Part shown: positions 23,134 to 31,560 of the stretch, one piece after another | Layout: each line of letters starts with the position of its first letter | Position numbering within the stretch: the stretch's first letter is position 1 | Source: an uncultured Prevotella sp. | GTDB lineage: Bacteria; Bacteroidota; Bacteroidia; Bacteroidales; Bacteroidaceae | Direction of reading: 5' to 3' | Length of the DNA: 31,897 nt | Assembly: GCA_934256705.1 (NCBI GenBank) | Contig: CAKQPF010000041.1 | Location: 1 to 31,897 of the forward strand | Position numbers and translations under genes: made by a program | Notes under the pieces: model-generated | Told to the model about the DNA's origin: nothing | The model's database searches: none | The model's input: the letters and a program-made list of their open reading frames with translations, nothing else

Positions 23134-23194
23134 GGTTGTGGGTTGGCGGTTGGGTTGTTTGTACTATACTACCGAAAACCAACAACCCACAACC
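23134..23194. repeat. inverted repeat, family B, copy 2
   Basis: Outer arms GGTTGTGGGTTG (23134-23145) and CAACCCACAACC (23183-23194) are perfect over 12 bp; the inner part is less regular than in copy 1. The loop carries the same TGTTTGTACTATACTACC in the same orientation. It stands between two co-oriented minus-strand genes and may separate them as a terminator or attenuator. Confidence 0.85.
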
Positions 23195-23203
23195 GTCATC
23201 AAC

Positions 23204-26200
23204 TTACTTCTGCTTCAGACTGATATGGAGCATGTCGAATCCATCCTTCAGGTCGTCGCTCAGAGTCCTGACTGGGAATCCGAGAGTGCGCTTGTCCTTG
23301 TCTTTGACAAAACTGAAAATGGAAGTATGTTCCTCAGGAATGATGTCCACCTGGATGATGCGGCGAGCCAATCCCTCATTGTAGAAGCGGTCACCATAAT
23401 CAGCTATTTTGGTCTCGCCAATGCCGGAAAGCGTGTCGATACGCAGCATAGCGCGACCCGTAGAGCCCTTGTCCTCCTCCGTGACAGTCATCATGGCATC
23501 CTCAGAATGAGCGATGGAAGCGAAGATAAGGTTTGCTCCCGTATAACGTGAGTAAACGGTGCGGTCGTCAAACTTCAATATCTCGCCCATCGGCACCTTT
23601 GCCACATAGCCGTTGTCATAGACCATCACGAGATAGCCATCGGCATCCTCGTCATATACGGCGAGCATCAGAAGGCTTGGATCCCAACTGTAATCCGTCG
23701 TCTTGCGGAACTTTCCATTGTCGAGGAACTGCAGGTAAGCGATCGTAGGTCTGAAATCTTCCGCATATTCCTCACATACATTGAATCGTATCTCGCTCGT
23801 TGGGATAGTCTCCATCTGCGGTGCGGAATGCACGGTTTCCTTGACCGTTTCCTTGGCTATCGGCTTTTCTTCCTGTACTTCAGGCTGACTTTCCTCCGCA
23901 GACGCTTGGACAGGGATGATGCGTTCGGAGTTCTTGTATTGGGCAAACTCTGCCTTGTCGAGCATTCTCTTGGTGCTTCCTATGCGCACATACCATGCAC
24001 CGTTATATTGCGCCCCTTCCTTATAAGGGGTCACCTTCACGAGGCAGACAGCCTTTTCATTCTCAGGGTCGAAGCGCACATCCACATGTGTAGCCACCAC
24101 TTTGCCGAAGGCTCCCACCACGGCATCGGTGATGGTGCGGGCATATTTGTCCTTGTCGCCGTTGAACTCATAGTAAGCGAGGTCGGACTCCAGTCCCACT
24201 CCCATGCCGCAGTCATTCACTCCGATATACAAAGTGCCGCCATCCGTGTTGAGGAACGAGTCTATCACGGAGAGGATTACCTTCATCTGCTCCTGCATGT
24301 TAGGGATATCCACCGTCTTGTCGGCAAGATAGACGATGCTGGTCTTGTATTCCGTGGTCTTGTCCTCCACGCCGGTGCCATAGAGTTTCAGTCCCGACTC
24401 ATAGCCTTTGAGGCGCAGCGTCTGCTTGATACGGTTGTGCACGTCCGTAGCTTGGCTGTCCATATTGGTGGAAGTCATCAGATTGTATGACAGAACGAGC
24501 GAAGCCAGTTCGCGGATAGCCTCGTAGCTGTCGCGTGAAGCCTCCCAGAGGTCAGCGTTATGGTCCGGTTTTCCGAGATAACTGACCATCTGCAACTGAC
24601 GGAATCTGCCTTGCAGCACCACGTTGCTGCTGAAGAGGTCGGCGTTCATGCTCTCCAGTTGGGCAAGGCTTTCCTCGTTCACCTTGTCATTGATGGCAAA
24701 GTCGTGGAGCATGAGGATGATGTCCATTCTGCCTTTGTAGTAAGCGGCCTGTTCCTCCCATCCTATCAGCAGCGAGAGCATACGGGCAAAACCGAGGTAA
24801 TTGTATGCCTTGATGTATTCATTGTCATTATTGTCGAGCGTGGCGATGCGGTCGATGATGTAGATGAGCTGACGGACATAAGAGATGTCGAGTATGCGGT
24901 CCGACTCGACGTTGCCTTCCGTTTCGGCAAGAGTGGAATCCACTTCGCCCACAGCCAGTTCCTTAAGCAGGAAATGGAAGGACTCATTGAGGTTGAAATA
25001 TTGGTTCACCACATACTTGGCTTTCGCCTCGATGTGGAAGTCTCTTTGTGAAGGTCCTATCAGACTTGCAGCCACAAGGTCGCCCTTCTTCAGTCCTGAG
25101 ATGTCCTCCAGTCCCATGATCTGCACGCTTATGCCTTCCTTTGTCACGCCAGGGAGATAGCCGTAGTTTCCAGTCTGGTTGAGAGACACGAAGCATATTA
25201 TGTCTTCGTCGTCGTAATAGAAGTTCCGGGCTTCCTCGTCGATGTATTCTTTCATGGAGAAATGATATTCCCCGTCCTCCATATCAATGATTACGGCATC
25301 GAATATCAGCCTGTTGCCATTGTCGGAGATGAAGTGTCTCACTGACGGGGAGGCGAGCTTATAGAGCACTATGTCATTTATATATATGAAGCCTTCGCCC
25401 CCTGTGGAGTCCTCTATGTTGCAATAGAATTTGTAAGGGTCGTTGGCATCCTGCCTTACGATGGAGATTCTCACCTCATCATGCACCTTGTGCACGCTCT
25501 TTGCCTTGCCGGCAAGCTTCTCCGGCTTGCCCGACTCGAAGAGGTCGCGCTCTATGCTTGTCCACAAAGCGCGGTAATGAGCAATTCCTTTCTTGGAAAA
25601 GAGGTGGTCGGTGTCGGGCTTTGATTTCAGCATCACCTGGAGATTGTTCCATAATGAGAGGTCTTTCGGGATGGCTGGCTTGACATTGTTTGCCGTCGAA
25701 CCGAGCACTATGCCCTTGTCGGACACCGTGAGGCGCACGTTGTTGTGGGTATAAGTGCTTATGGTGTCAATCTTTTCGTCCTGATGGAAAGCCTTGCTTG
25801 AGACGAAGAACGGGAAACGGTCGCTGCCCACTGTCTGGAGATTGTAGGCTGGCAATGCGATATTGGAACTCAGGAGGTTATACAGTGCAAGGTTAACGAT
25901 CTCGATGGGATTCGACATATTGGCATACGAGACGAGATTGCAGAGCCGCGAAGCATTGAGACGATAGTCGATTATGTCGGTGTCACCGGCGTTGGCATCG
26001 TGCAAAAGGAGCTGTATGGACAGTGCCTGGATGGTGTTGCTGATCAGCATCGCATTGTCCTTGGTGTTGTCTATCAGTTTTTCGTTGCCGGTAACATATA
26101 GTTCGAGCACCTGCAACAATGCGGAGCGGAAAGGCTCTTTCTTCCATTGCAGGATGTCGCGCTCCTTGATGACGGAGAACATACGCTCGATATTGCCGTT

Positions 26201-26887
26201 CATCAATGCCGGTTCGAGGACGAAGAGGCTGGAAAGGATATTGAATGCCTTGCGGGGATGATAGACGTATCCTGACGTTGTCAGTTTCCTCAACAGGTCT
26301 TCGATGAATTTCTGCGCATCGCCTTCAAACTCCTGCGACGTGGCCTGGAGGAGGTCTTTTGCCACGATATAGAAACCTATAAGCTCAATGATGATGGTAA
26401 ACCTCTCCTGATACATCTCGCGTTCGGACGGACTTGAACTGTCAAGGAGATTGGACAATTCCAGAATGTTCTTGCAGTCAGTCTTGATGCTGCTCAGGTC
26501 TTGCTGCATCTCGATTAGTGTCTGGATCCATTGGTGGCAATGCCGGTCGAAGGAAAGGTCGTTGTCGTCAGTCAATATCAATTTGACAAAGTCGCGGGTG
26601 GACCACGTGATGCCCATCTCTGTAATTATCTTGGTCAATATTTTGTCGTTGACCATATTGTCCTTATGGTCAATGTCGCCGTAATTCAGCAGTTCAATCT
26701 TAGGGTGGTCTCCGGCATTTGAAATCACCTTGCATTCCAGAATCTGCCCTTTCGCAAGCCTGAGGTTCTTGGTGTTTTGAAGATAGGTCACAGTATAATC
26801 ATCCTGCAACTCGCAATAACTGCCAAATACGCTTTTCACCCTGAATTGGTAACTTTCTCCGATAATGTAATCTTTTGTCTGATTCAT
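23204..26887 (-). CDS. large AlbA_2 (Schlafen-type) nucleic-acid-binding protein
   Basis: A 1227-residue protein without signal peptide or membrane segment. Residues about 1-70 look like an OB/S1-type beta domain, and two more such domains may lie near 467-555 and 560-630. Helical regions fill 70-460 and 640-840. Residues about 850-990 form an AlbA_2 domain: T-E-Y-K-T-S near the start, then F-L-N-T-D-G-G-T-L-Y-I-G-V-N-D-C-G near 877-890 and W-Y-V-R-I-G-S-T near 965. A Glu/Pro/Ala-rich linker (about 990-1020) leads to a beta-rich C-terminal part. AlbA_2 occurs in Schlafen-like proteins, and bacterial forms bind DNA or RNA. No helicase, nuclease or ATPase motif was seen. Specific function unknown. 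Confidence 0.7.
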   Translation of the reverse strand: MNQTKDYIIGESYQFRVKSVFGSYCELQDDYTVTYLQNTKNLRLAKGQILECKVISNAGDHPKIELLNYGDIDHKDNMVNDKILTKIITEMGITWSTRDFVKLILTDDNDLSFDRHCHQWIQTLIEMQQDLSSIKTDCKNILELSNLLDSSSPSEREMYQERFTIIIELIGFYIVAKDLLQATSQEFEGDAQKFIEDLLRKLTTSGYVYHPRKAFNILSSLFVLEPALMNGNIERMFSVIKERDILQWKKEPFRSALLQVLELYVTGNEKLIDNTKDNAMLISNTIQALSIQLLLHDANAGDTDIIDYRLNASRLCNLVSYANMSNPIEIVNLALYNLLSSNIALPAYNLQTVGSDRFPFFVSSKAFHQDEKIDTISTYTHNNVRLTVSDKGIVLGSTANNVKPAIPKDLSLWNNLQVMLKSKPDTDHLFSKKGIAHYRALWTSIERDLFESGKPEKLAGKAKSVHKVHDEVRISIVRQDANDPYKFYCNIEDSTGGEGFIYINDIVLYKLASPSVRHFISDNGNRLIFDAVIIDMEDGEYHFSMKEYIDEEARNFYYDDEDIICFVSLNQTGNYGYLPGVTKEGISVQIMGLEDISGLKKGDLVAASLIGPSQRDFHIEAKAKYVVNQYFNLNESFHFLLKELAVGEVDSTLAETEGNVESDRILDISYVRQLIYIIDRIATLDNNDNEYIKAYNYLGFARMLSLLIGWEEQAAYYKGRMDIILMLHDFAINDKVNEESLAQLESMNADLFSSNVVLQGRFRQLQMVSYLGKPDHNADLWEASRDSYEAIRELASLVLSYNLMTSTNMDSQATDVHNRIKQTLRLKGYESGLKLYGTGVEDKTTEYKTSIVYLADKTVDIPNMQEQMKVILSVIDSFLNTDGGTLYIGVNDCGMGVGLESDLAYYEFNGDKDKYARTITDAVVGAFGKVVATHVDVRFDPENEKAVCLVKVTPYKEGAQYNGAWYVRIGSTKRMLDKAEFAQYKNSERIIPVQASAEESQPEVQEEKPIAKETVKETVHSAPQMETIPTSEIRFNVCEEYAEDFRPTIAYLQFLDNGKFRKTTDYSWDPSLLMLAVYDEDADGYLVMVYDNGYVAKVPMGEILKFDDRTVYSRYTGANLIFASIAHSEDAMMTVTEEDKGSTGRAMLRIDTLSGIGETKIADYGDRFYNEGLARRIIQVDIIPEEHTSIFSFVKDKDKRTLGFPVRTLSDDLKDGFDMLHISLKQK

Positions 26888-26948
26888 AATGAATAATTTT
26901 TGTTTAATGATGATATTTGATAGGTCAATATGACCTTATGTCAATGTC

Positions 26949-28091
26949 CTAATGGAATCGCCAGCCCAATCCTATCATCAGATTGTTTGGAGTCTTGAAA
27001 TCCACCAGACTATATCCGATGTGTACCATAGCCCGCCGGCTGGCATGTATTTTCAGAGCCAGCACCTCATACACTCCCCTGAAATTGTTTCGGTTGCCCA
27101 GCAGATAGGTGCCCACACCGAAATTGATGCTGAAATAAGGCATGGCAAACTCGCTGCGTGCCGACAGTCCCAATGCCACCTGCCGTCTGAAGGTATGGTC
27201 AGGCTCTTCAGTGTAATCATTCTCCCTACTGGCAGACCTGTCATAGACCCCATCGAGCGAAGCGCCAAGGCTGAGCCAGGGATTCAGCCGGTACATCGGA
27301 TTAACGTTGAAACCCATCACTGCATATCGTCCCGGCAGCAGATAATATTCATCTCCATGATGACCAACGCCCAGCTTCCATGCACCATACAATATCACAT
27401 CCGTGTAAAGTCCACGGCATGAAGGATAGCTTTCGCGCACCACGGGCGTGGCAGGAGGCATCTGGCGATTGATGTAATAAGCCAGTCCCAGGCGGATGCC
27501 GCAAGTGTTGAGTCCAAGGTTGGGATAAGTGGTGTTGCCATTTGAGAAATGGCTCAATGAAAATCCCGCATTGAAGTCCAGATACTGCGACATCATCCAT
27601 CGCAGATACATGTCCACGTCAATATAAGCCGTCACCTTCGAGCCGATCACCTTGTTCTCGGGATTCGTCTCCTCGTCGTAGGCATTCCATCCGAAAGCCA
27701 TGCCCAGGTTCCATTCATAGTTGAGCGAAACCCTTCGCGAGAAGTTTATTATCGGTGCACCCTGAAACAGATAGACGGAAATGGGATTCGAGAGCCAGCG
27801 GTTGAACTCATGTCTCGCCAATCCCACGCCCTGATAAGCGCCCTGATGGATGGAGCCGGGGCGAACCTCGTCATGATTCATGAAAGCATACTTCAGCGTG
27901 AAAGTCATGTCATGATTCATGGTGCGTGTCTCTTCATTTCCTCCACGCAGGAAGTCGTTGGTATGGAAGATGGTCGCAGGCACGGCATCGGCAGCAATGC
28001 GATGGACGGTCTTGAGGCTATCCTGTTCTTGTGAATAGATAGGTAAGATACAGGCGATTACAATGTATGCGACCAATATACGTAAATTCAT
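26949..28091 (-). CDS. PagL-like acyloxyacyl hydrolase (lipid A deacylase family)
   Basis: A 380-residue outer-membrane protein: a signal peptide (about 1-20, ending P-I-Y-S-Q) and a beta-barrel pattern of alternating hydrophobic strands to the terminal W-R-F-H. The block L-S-H181-F-S183-N184-G-N-T-T-Y-P-N-L-G-L-N matches the active-site His-Ser-Asn of PagL, which removes the 3-O acyl chain of lipid A in the outer membrane. The following G-I-R-L-G-L-A-Y-Y strand is also typical. It is about twice the length of Pseudomonas PagL (about 170), as in other Bacteroidota forms. It is separated from the AlbA_2 gene by 61 bp. Lipid A as substrate is likely but not proven. Confidence 0.78.
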   Translation of the reverse strand: MNLRILVAYIVIACILPIYSQEQDSLKTVHRIAADAVPATIFHTNDFLRGGNEETRTMNHDMTFTLKYAFMNHDEVRPGSIHQGAYQGVGLARHEFNRWLSNPISVYLFQGAPIINFSRRVSLNYEWNLGMAFGWNAYDEETNPENKVIGSKVTAYIDVDMYLRWMMSQYLDFNAGFSLSHFSNGNTTYPNLGLNTCGIRLGLAYYINRQMPPATPVVRESYPSCRGLYTDVILYGAWKLGVGHHGDEYYLLPGRYAVMGFNVNPMYRLNPWLSLGASLDGVYDRSASRENDYTEEPDHTFRRQVALGLSARSEFAMPYFSINFGVGTYLLGNRNNFRGVYEVLALKIHASRRAMVHIGYSLVDFKTPNNLMIGLGWRFH

Positions 28092-28130
28092 TTTCTTCTG
28101 TAAATATTTCCTTGAAACTTAAATTCATGG

Positions 28131-28138
28131 CAAAGGTA
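28131..28138 (-). promoter_or_regulatory. -7 promoter box for the PagL-like gene
   Basis: On the minus strand TACCTTTG lies 39 bp upstream of the start at 28091. A related TACCTTTA is about 20 bp further upstream (28152-28159). No clear -33 TTG. The gap between the 28091 and 28411 starts otherwise holds only the ABC-F promoter. Confidence 0.55.
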
Positions 28139-28315
28139 AGTAAAATTCATGTAAAGGTAAAGAAAAACCGGCTCTGTAACCCTGTTTTTAGATAATTTAA
28201 CCCACATCACTAAGTCTGATGCAGTTTTGTAGTCTGATTGGGGCGTTCGGGAATTAAAAACACCTCATTCCCGACAATTTCCGGCTTTTCATGGCTGAAT
28301 GTCACGGATTTTGAT

Positions 28316-28323
28316 TACCTTTG
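28316..28323 (+). promoter_or_regulatory. -7 promoter box for the ABC-F gene
   Basis: TACCTTTG is an exact -7 match, 87 bp upstream of the ATG at 28411. It overlaps the first codon of the longest open frame (28321), which rules out the longer N-terminus. Confidence 0.6.
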
Positions 28324-28410
28324 CACTTCGTACTCATGGAGAATCGGCGGCAAGTGAGGAAAAAATCACTCCTGCAACGTTTTCTCATAATAAGCACAAG
28401 AAATCAAAAT

Positions 28411-30045
28411 ATGATCACAGTTGATGGATTGACCGTCGAGTTTGGCGGCACCACCCTATTCAAAGACATCTCCTTCCAGATAAACGAGAAGGACCGTATA
28501 GCCCTTATGGGTAAAAATGGCGCTGGCAAAAGCACGCTGCTGAAGATTATTGCAGGCGTACGCACTGCCACACGCGGCACCGTTTCCGCCCCGAAAGACT
28601 GCGTCATCGCTTACCTTCCGCAGCATCTCATGACCGAAGACGGACGCACCGTATTCGAAGAGGCATGCCAGGCGTTCGCACATCTCCACGAGATTCAGGC
28701 GGAGATAGACCGCATCAACAATGAGTTGACCACACGCACCGACTATGAGAGCGACGAATACATGCACCTCATAGAGAAGGTGTCCAGCCTTTCCGAGAAA
28801 TTCTACGCCATAGACATGACCCACTTTGAGGAAGATGTGGAAAAGACACTGCTCGGACTCGGCTTCGAACGCTCGGACTTCGACCGCCCTACCAGCGAAT
28901 TCTCCGGCGGTTGGCGCATGCGCATCGAGCTTGCCAAACTGCTGCTCAAGTCGCCTGACGTGCTGCTCCTTGACGAGCCTACAAACCATCTCGACATCGA
29001 ATCCATAGGATGGCTTGAGGATTTCATCTGCAACAGTTCGAAAGCAGTGGTAGTAATCAGCCACGACCGCAAATTCGTGGACGACATCACCACGCGCACC
29101 ATCGAGGTGACGATGGGAAGAATCTACGACTATAAAGCCACATACAGCCACTATCTGGAACTGCGGAAGGAACGCCGCGAACAGCAGATGAAACAATACG
29201 AGGAACAGCAGAAGATGATAGCCGAGACAAAGGATTTCATCGAGCGGTTCAAAGGCACGTATTCCAAGACCTTCCAGGTGCAGAGCCGAGTGAAGATGCT
29301 CGAGAAACTACAGCTCATCGAAGTGGATGAAGAGGACACAAGCCACCTCAGGCTAAAGTTCCCGCCAAGCCCACGCAGCGGTGCCTACCCTGTGCAGATG
29401 AGCGATGTGGCAATGTCGTTTGACGGCAAACAGATATTCAGCGGAGTAAACCTCACGGTGGAGCGAGGCGACAAGATCGCCTTCGTGGGACGTAACGGTG
29501 AAGGTAAATCGACTTTGGCGAAGTGCATCATGGGGCAACTGCAGAATGAGGGCAAGCTCGAACTGGGCCACAACGTGCAGATAGGCTACTTTGCCCAGAA
29601 CCAGGCTTCGCTGCTCGACGGTGAACTCACCGTATTCCAGACGATAGACGACGTGGCGAAGGGCGAAATACGCAACAAGATACGCGACCTCCTCGGTGCC
29701 TTCATGTTTGGAGGAGAGGACTCCACGAAGAAAGTCAAGGTGCTGTCAGGTGGCGAGCGCACACGTCTTGCCATCCTCAAACTGCTGCTTGAGCCGGTGA
29801 ACCTCCTTATCCTTGACGAGCCTACCAATCATCTCGACCTCAAGACGAAGGACGTGCTCAAGCAGGCTCTTCTGGATTTCGACGGCACTCTCATCGTGGT
29901 CAGCCACGACCGTGACTTCCTCGACGGACTTGTCAGCAAGGTATATGAATTCGGCCACGGCAGAGTGCGTGAGCATCTGTGCGGCATCTATGAATTCCTG
30001 GAGTACAAGAAGATGGAAAGTCTGCAGGAACTTGAGAAAAAATAG
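28411..30045 (+). CDS. ABC-F family ATPase (translation factor type)
   Basis: From the ATG at 28411 the protein has 544 residues: two ABC domains in one chain, no membrane segment, so it is a soluble ABC-F protein rather than a transporter. Domain 1 has Walker A G34-K-N-G-A-G-K-S-T42, signature F-S-G-G-W near 162 and L-L-L-D-E-P-T-N-H-L-D near 188. A basic, helical linker of about 80 residues (R-K-E-R-R-E-Q-Q-M-K-Q-Y-E-E-Q-Q) lies between the domains and would reach into the ribosomal E site. Domain 2 has G360-R-N-G-E-G-K-S-T368, L445-S-G-G-E and L-I-L-D-E-P-T-N-H-L-D. It resembles the YdiF/Uup branch more than EttA; antibiotic-resistance ABC-F is less likely. Confidence 0.93.
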   Translation: MITVDGLTVEFGGTTLFKDISFQINEKDRIALMGKNGAGKSTLLKIIAGVRTATRGTVSAPKDCVIAYLPQHLMTEDGRTVFEEACQAFAHLHEIQAEIDRINNELTTRTDYESDEYMHLIEKVSSLSEKFYAIDMTHFEEDVEKTLLGLGFERSDFDRPTSEFSGGWRMRIELAKLLLKSPDVLLLDEPTNHLDIESIGWLEDFICNSSKAVVVISHDRKFVDDITTRTIEVTMGRIYDYKATYSHYLELRKERREQQMKQYEEQQKMIAETKDFIERFKGTYSKTFQVQSRVKMLEKLQLIEVDEEDTSHLRLKFPPSPRSGAYPVQMSDVAMSFDGKQIFSGVNLTVERGDKIAFVGRNGEGKSTLAKCIMGQLQNEGKLELGHNVQIGYFAQNQASLLDGELTVFQTIDDVAKGEIRNKIRDLLGAFMFGGEDSTKKVKVLSGGERTRLAILKLLLEPVNLLILDEPTNHLDLKTKDVLKQALLDFDGTLIVVSHDRDFLDGLVSKVYEFGHGRVREHLCGIYEFLEYKKMESLQELEKK

Positions 30046-30062
30046 TCCGCCGGGGAGAAGGG

Positions 30063-30154
30063 GGTTGTTGTTTGGTTGTTTTGTTGATTGGTTGTTTTGT
30101 TGATTGCCAATACTGTCAACCAGACAACTAAACAACCAGACAACAAAACAACAA
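30063..30154. repeat. long GT/CA inverted repeat, family A, copy 4
   Basis: The left arm has GGTTGTTTTGTTGATTGG in tandem, the right arm CAACCAGACAACTAAAC words, around a loop CCAATACTGTCAA related to that of copy 3. It begins 18 bp after the ABC-F stop and is followed by a set of smaller hairpins, then the convergent hd-msrA gene. Confidence 0.85.
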
Positions 30155-30158
30155 AATT

Positions 30159-30293
30159 AGGCTGGAAGCCTATACCGAGCGAAGCGAGAGTAACCCGGGA
30201 CGAAGTCTCGGGACTACAAACAAGAAGAATATGTCTGTCTGGAAGACAGTACCTTAACAGTAGAATATATTATAGGTACAGTCTTCCAGACAG
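30159..30293. repeat. cluster of hairpins with GGA/GAA loops
   Basis: Three stems lie in a row. AGGCT-GGA-AGCCT is at 30159-30171. CCCGGGAC-GAA-GTCTCGGG is at 30194-30212 (8 bp with one G-T pair). A 19-bp inverted repeat pairs 30235-30253 with 30275-30293 with one mismatch (CTGTCTGGAAGACAGTACC on the left), and each of its arms is itself palindromic (CTGTC-TGGAA-GACAG). It may be a structured RNA or a REP-like element. There is no coding frame here that I can support. Confidence 0.7.
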
Positions 30294-30325
30294 TAATTTT
30301 GTATTGTCATAATTCCGGTTATAAT

Positions 30326-30397
30326 AAAATATCAATGGATAAAAACATAGAAAAACATTTTTGTCTTTTTTATCTTATTCTTATCCATTGATATTTT
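30326..30397. repeat. dispersed AAAATATCAATGGATA hairpin, copy 2
   Basis: AAAATATCAATGGATAA (30326-30342) pairs perfectly over 17 bp with 30381-30397 around a 38-nt AT-rich loop, and a TTT tract follows. The left part repeats 22742-22776. It lies 42 bp beyond the stop of the minus-strand hd-msrA gene, where it could act as terminator for either side. Confidence 0.8.
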
Positions 30398-30438
30398 TTA
30401 TACGAACCAAACAAAACATCACATAGTCCAGCAGTCCA

Positions 30439-31377
30439 TCAGAATTTTCTCGTCCTCATGTGGCAATAAGGCTCACCACCCGTTTTCTCATAATAATTCT
30501 GATGATAGGCTTCGCCGATATAGAAAGGTTCCTCGGGCAAGAGCAATGTGTTCACTTCGTCTCCCTTGTCACGGAGTATCTGCATCACTCGTTCAGCCGT
30601 TTCCTTCTGATTTTCATCACAATAGAAGATACAACTGCGGTATTGCGGACCGATGTCAGTGCCTACTCCATCCGTCTGTGCCGGGTCGTGAATCTCGAAG
30701 AAGAGTTTGCAAAGACTCTCGTATGACACCTTTTTCGGATCATACTCCACGATGATTGCCTCCACATGATGCGTCTTGTGGTCACGCACATCAGCATAGG
30801 AAGGGAAAGCCTCCTGTCCTCCTGTGTAGCCAGCCAGTGTGTTCAGCACGCCAGCCTGCTTCTGGAAATGATGCTGCGTGCCCCAGAAACAGCCACAGGC
30901 AAATATTCCCACCTCTACGTTTCTGTCGGAAGGCGCATGATAGATGTCCACCTTTGAGCATTCCTCAATGGCGGCCTCGACCATCTCCAGCGCCTTGCCG
31001 TGCTTCTGCTGAAGGTCTGGATGCGCCTTTCCACGTTCATAATTGTGCTTGAGGTCGTTGTATTTCACTTGCAGCGCGATAGGATTACCCGAGTCTATTA
31101 TGCTCTGGATGTAATCATAGTAATCCGTATCTTTCCGATGGGTAAGCAGCCGGAGCGCATTCACCACGCCCACAGGGATGCCTTCATCCAGCATATCTTC
31201 AAAAGTGACTGACGAATCCTCCGCTACATCATGCAGGAAGCCCGCCATTTTCTCTTCATCAGTGTGTCCCATCAGTCCCACAGTCAATGGATGGAGAATG
31301 ACGGGATAGCCATCGCGGTCCAGCTGTCCAGCGTGTGCAGCTGTAGCGATGCGCAGTGCAATGTCAATTGTATTCAT
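30439..31377 (-). CDS. msrA: fusion of RSH-type HD hydrolase domain and MsrA
   Basis: A 312-residue two-domain protein. Residues 1-150 form an HD domain of the RelA/SpoT hydrolase type: H15-A-G-Q, Arg21, H29-P, L-H49-D50-V-A-E53-D54 and N-D108-L-K-H-N112. All the residues that bind Mn2+ and (p)ppGpp in SpoT/MESH1 appear to be kept, and no synthetase domain is present. Residues 155-312 are a peptide-methionine (S)-S-oxide reductase: G162-C163-F-W-G with the catalytic Cys, G-Y-T-G-G at 183-187, G-T-D-I-G-P-Q-Y-R-S at 239-248 and Y-H-Q-N-Y at 291-295. MsrA repairs oxidised methionine; the HD domain may cleave (p)ppGpp or another nucleotide. No msrB is nearby. The stand-alone gene has its own ideal promoter. 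Confidence 0.9.
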   Translation of the reverse strand: MNTIDIALRIATAAHAGQLDRDGYPVILHPLTVGLMGHTDEEKMAGFLHDVAEDSSVTFEDMLDEGIPVGVVNALRLLTHRKDTDYYDYIQSIIDSGNPIALQVKYNDLKHNYERGKAHPDLQQKHGKALEMVEAAIEECSKVDIYHAPSDRNVEVGIFACGCFWGTQHHFQKQAGVLNTLAGYTGGQEAFPSYADVRDHKTHHVEAIIVEYDPKKVSYESLCKLFFEIHDPAQTDGVGTDIGPQYRSCIFYCDENQKETAERVMQILRDKGDEVNTLLLPEEPFYIGEAYHQNYYEKTGGEPYCHMRTRKF

Positions 31378-31415
31378 GTTATTATCTATTCTTTCGGTTA
31401 TATCTCATTTGGATG

Positions 31416-31446
31416 CAAAGGTACGAATTATATTCAGTAAAGCAAA
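31416..31446 (-). promoter_or_regulatory. promoter of the hd-msrA gene
   Basis: On the minus strand TTTG (31446-31443) and TACCTTTG (31423-31416) are 19 bp apart, an ideal Bacteroidota promoter. It lies 38 bp upstream of the start at 31377. Confidence 0.8.
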
Positions 31447-31560
31447 CATATCACGGCGAAAAGCACGAAAAGCGCCACCTCCAAACCTTTCTTTTGCAGA
31501 ATTTTAGCATTGTTTATGCAATTTGTCATGGAAAAAGCGTTTTATTTCGAGAAAAAGTTG

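Noticed and set aside
23828..25051. Two plus-strand ORFs of 220 and 163 residues
   Set aside because: Both are antisense to the 1227-residue AlbA_2 gene and rich in His/Val as expected of shadow frames.
28321..28410. Longer N-terminus for the ABC-F protein
   Set aside because: The extra 30 codons begin inside the -7 box TACCTTTG, and ABC-F homology starts at M-I-T-V-D-G-L.
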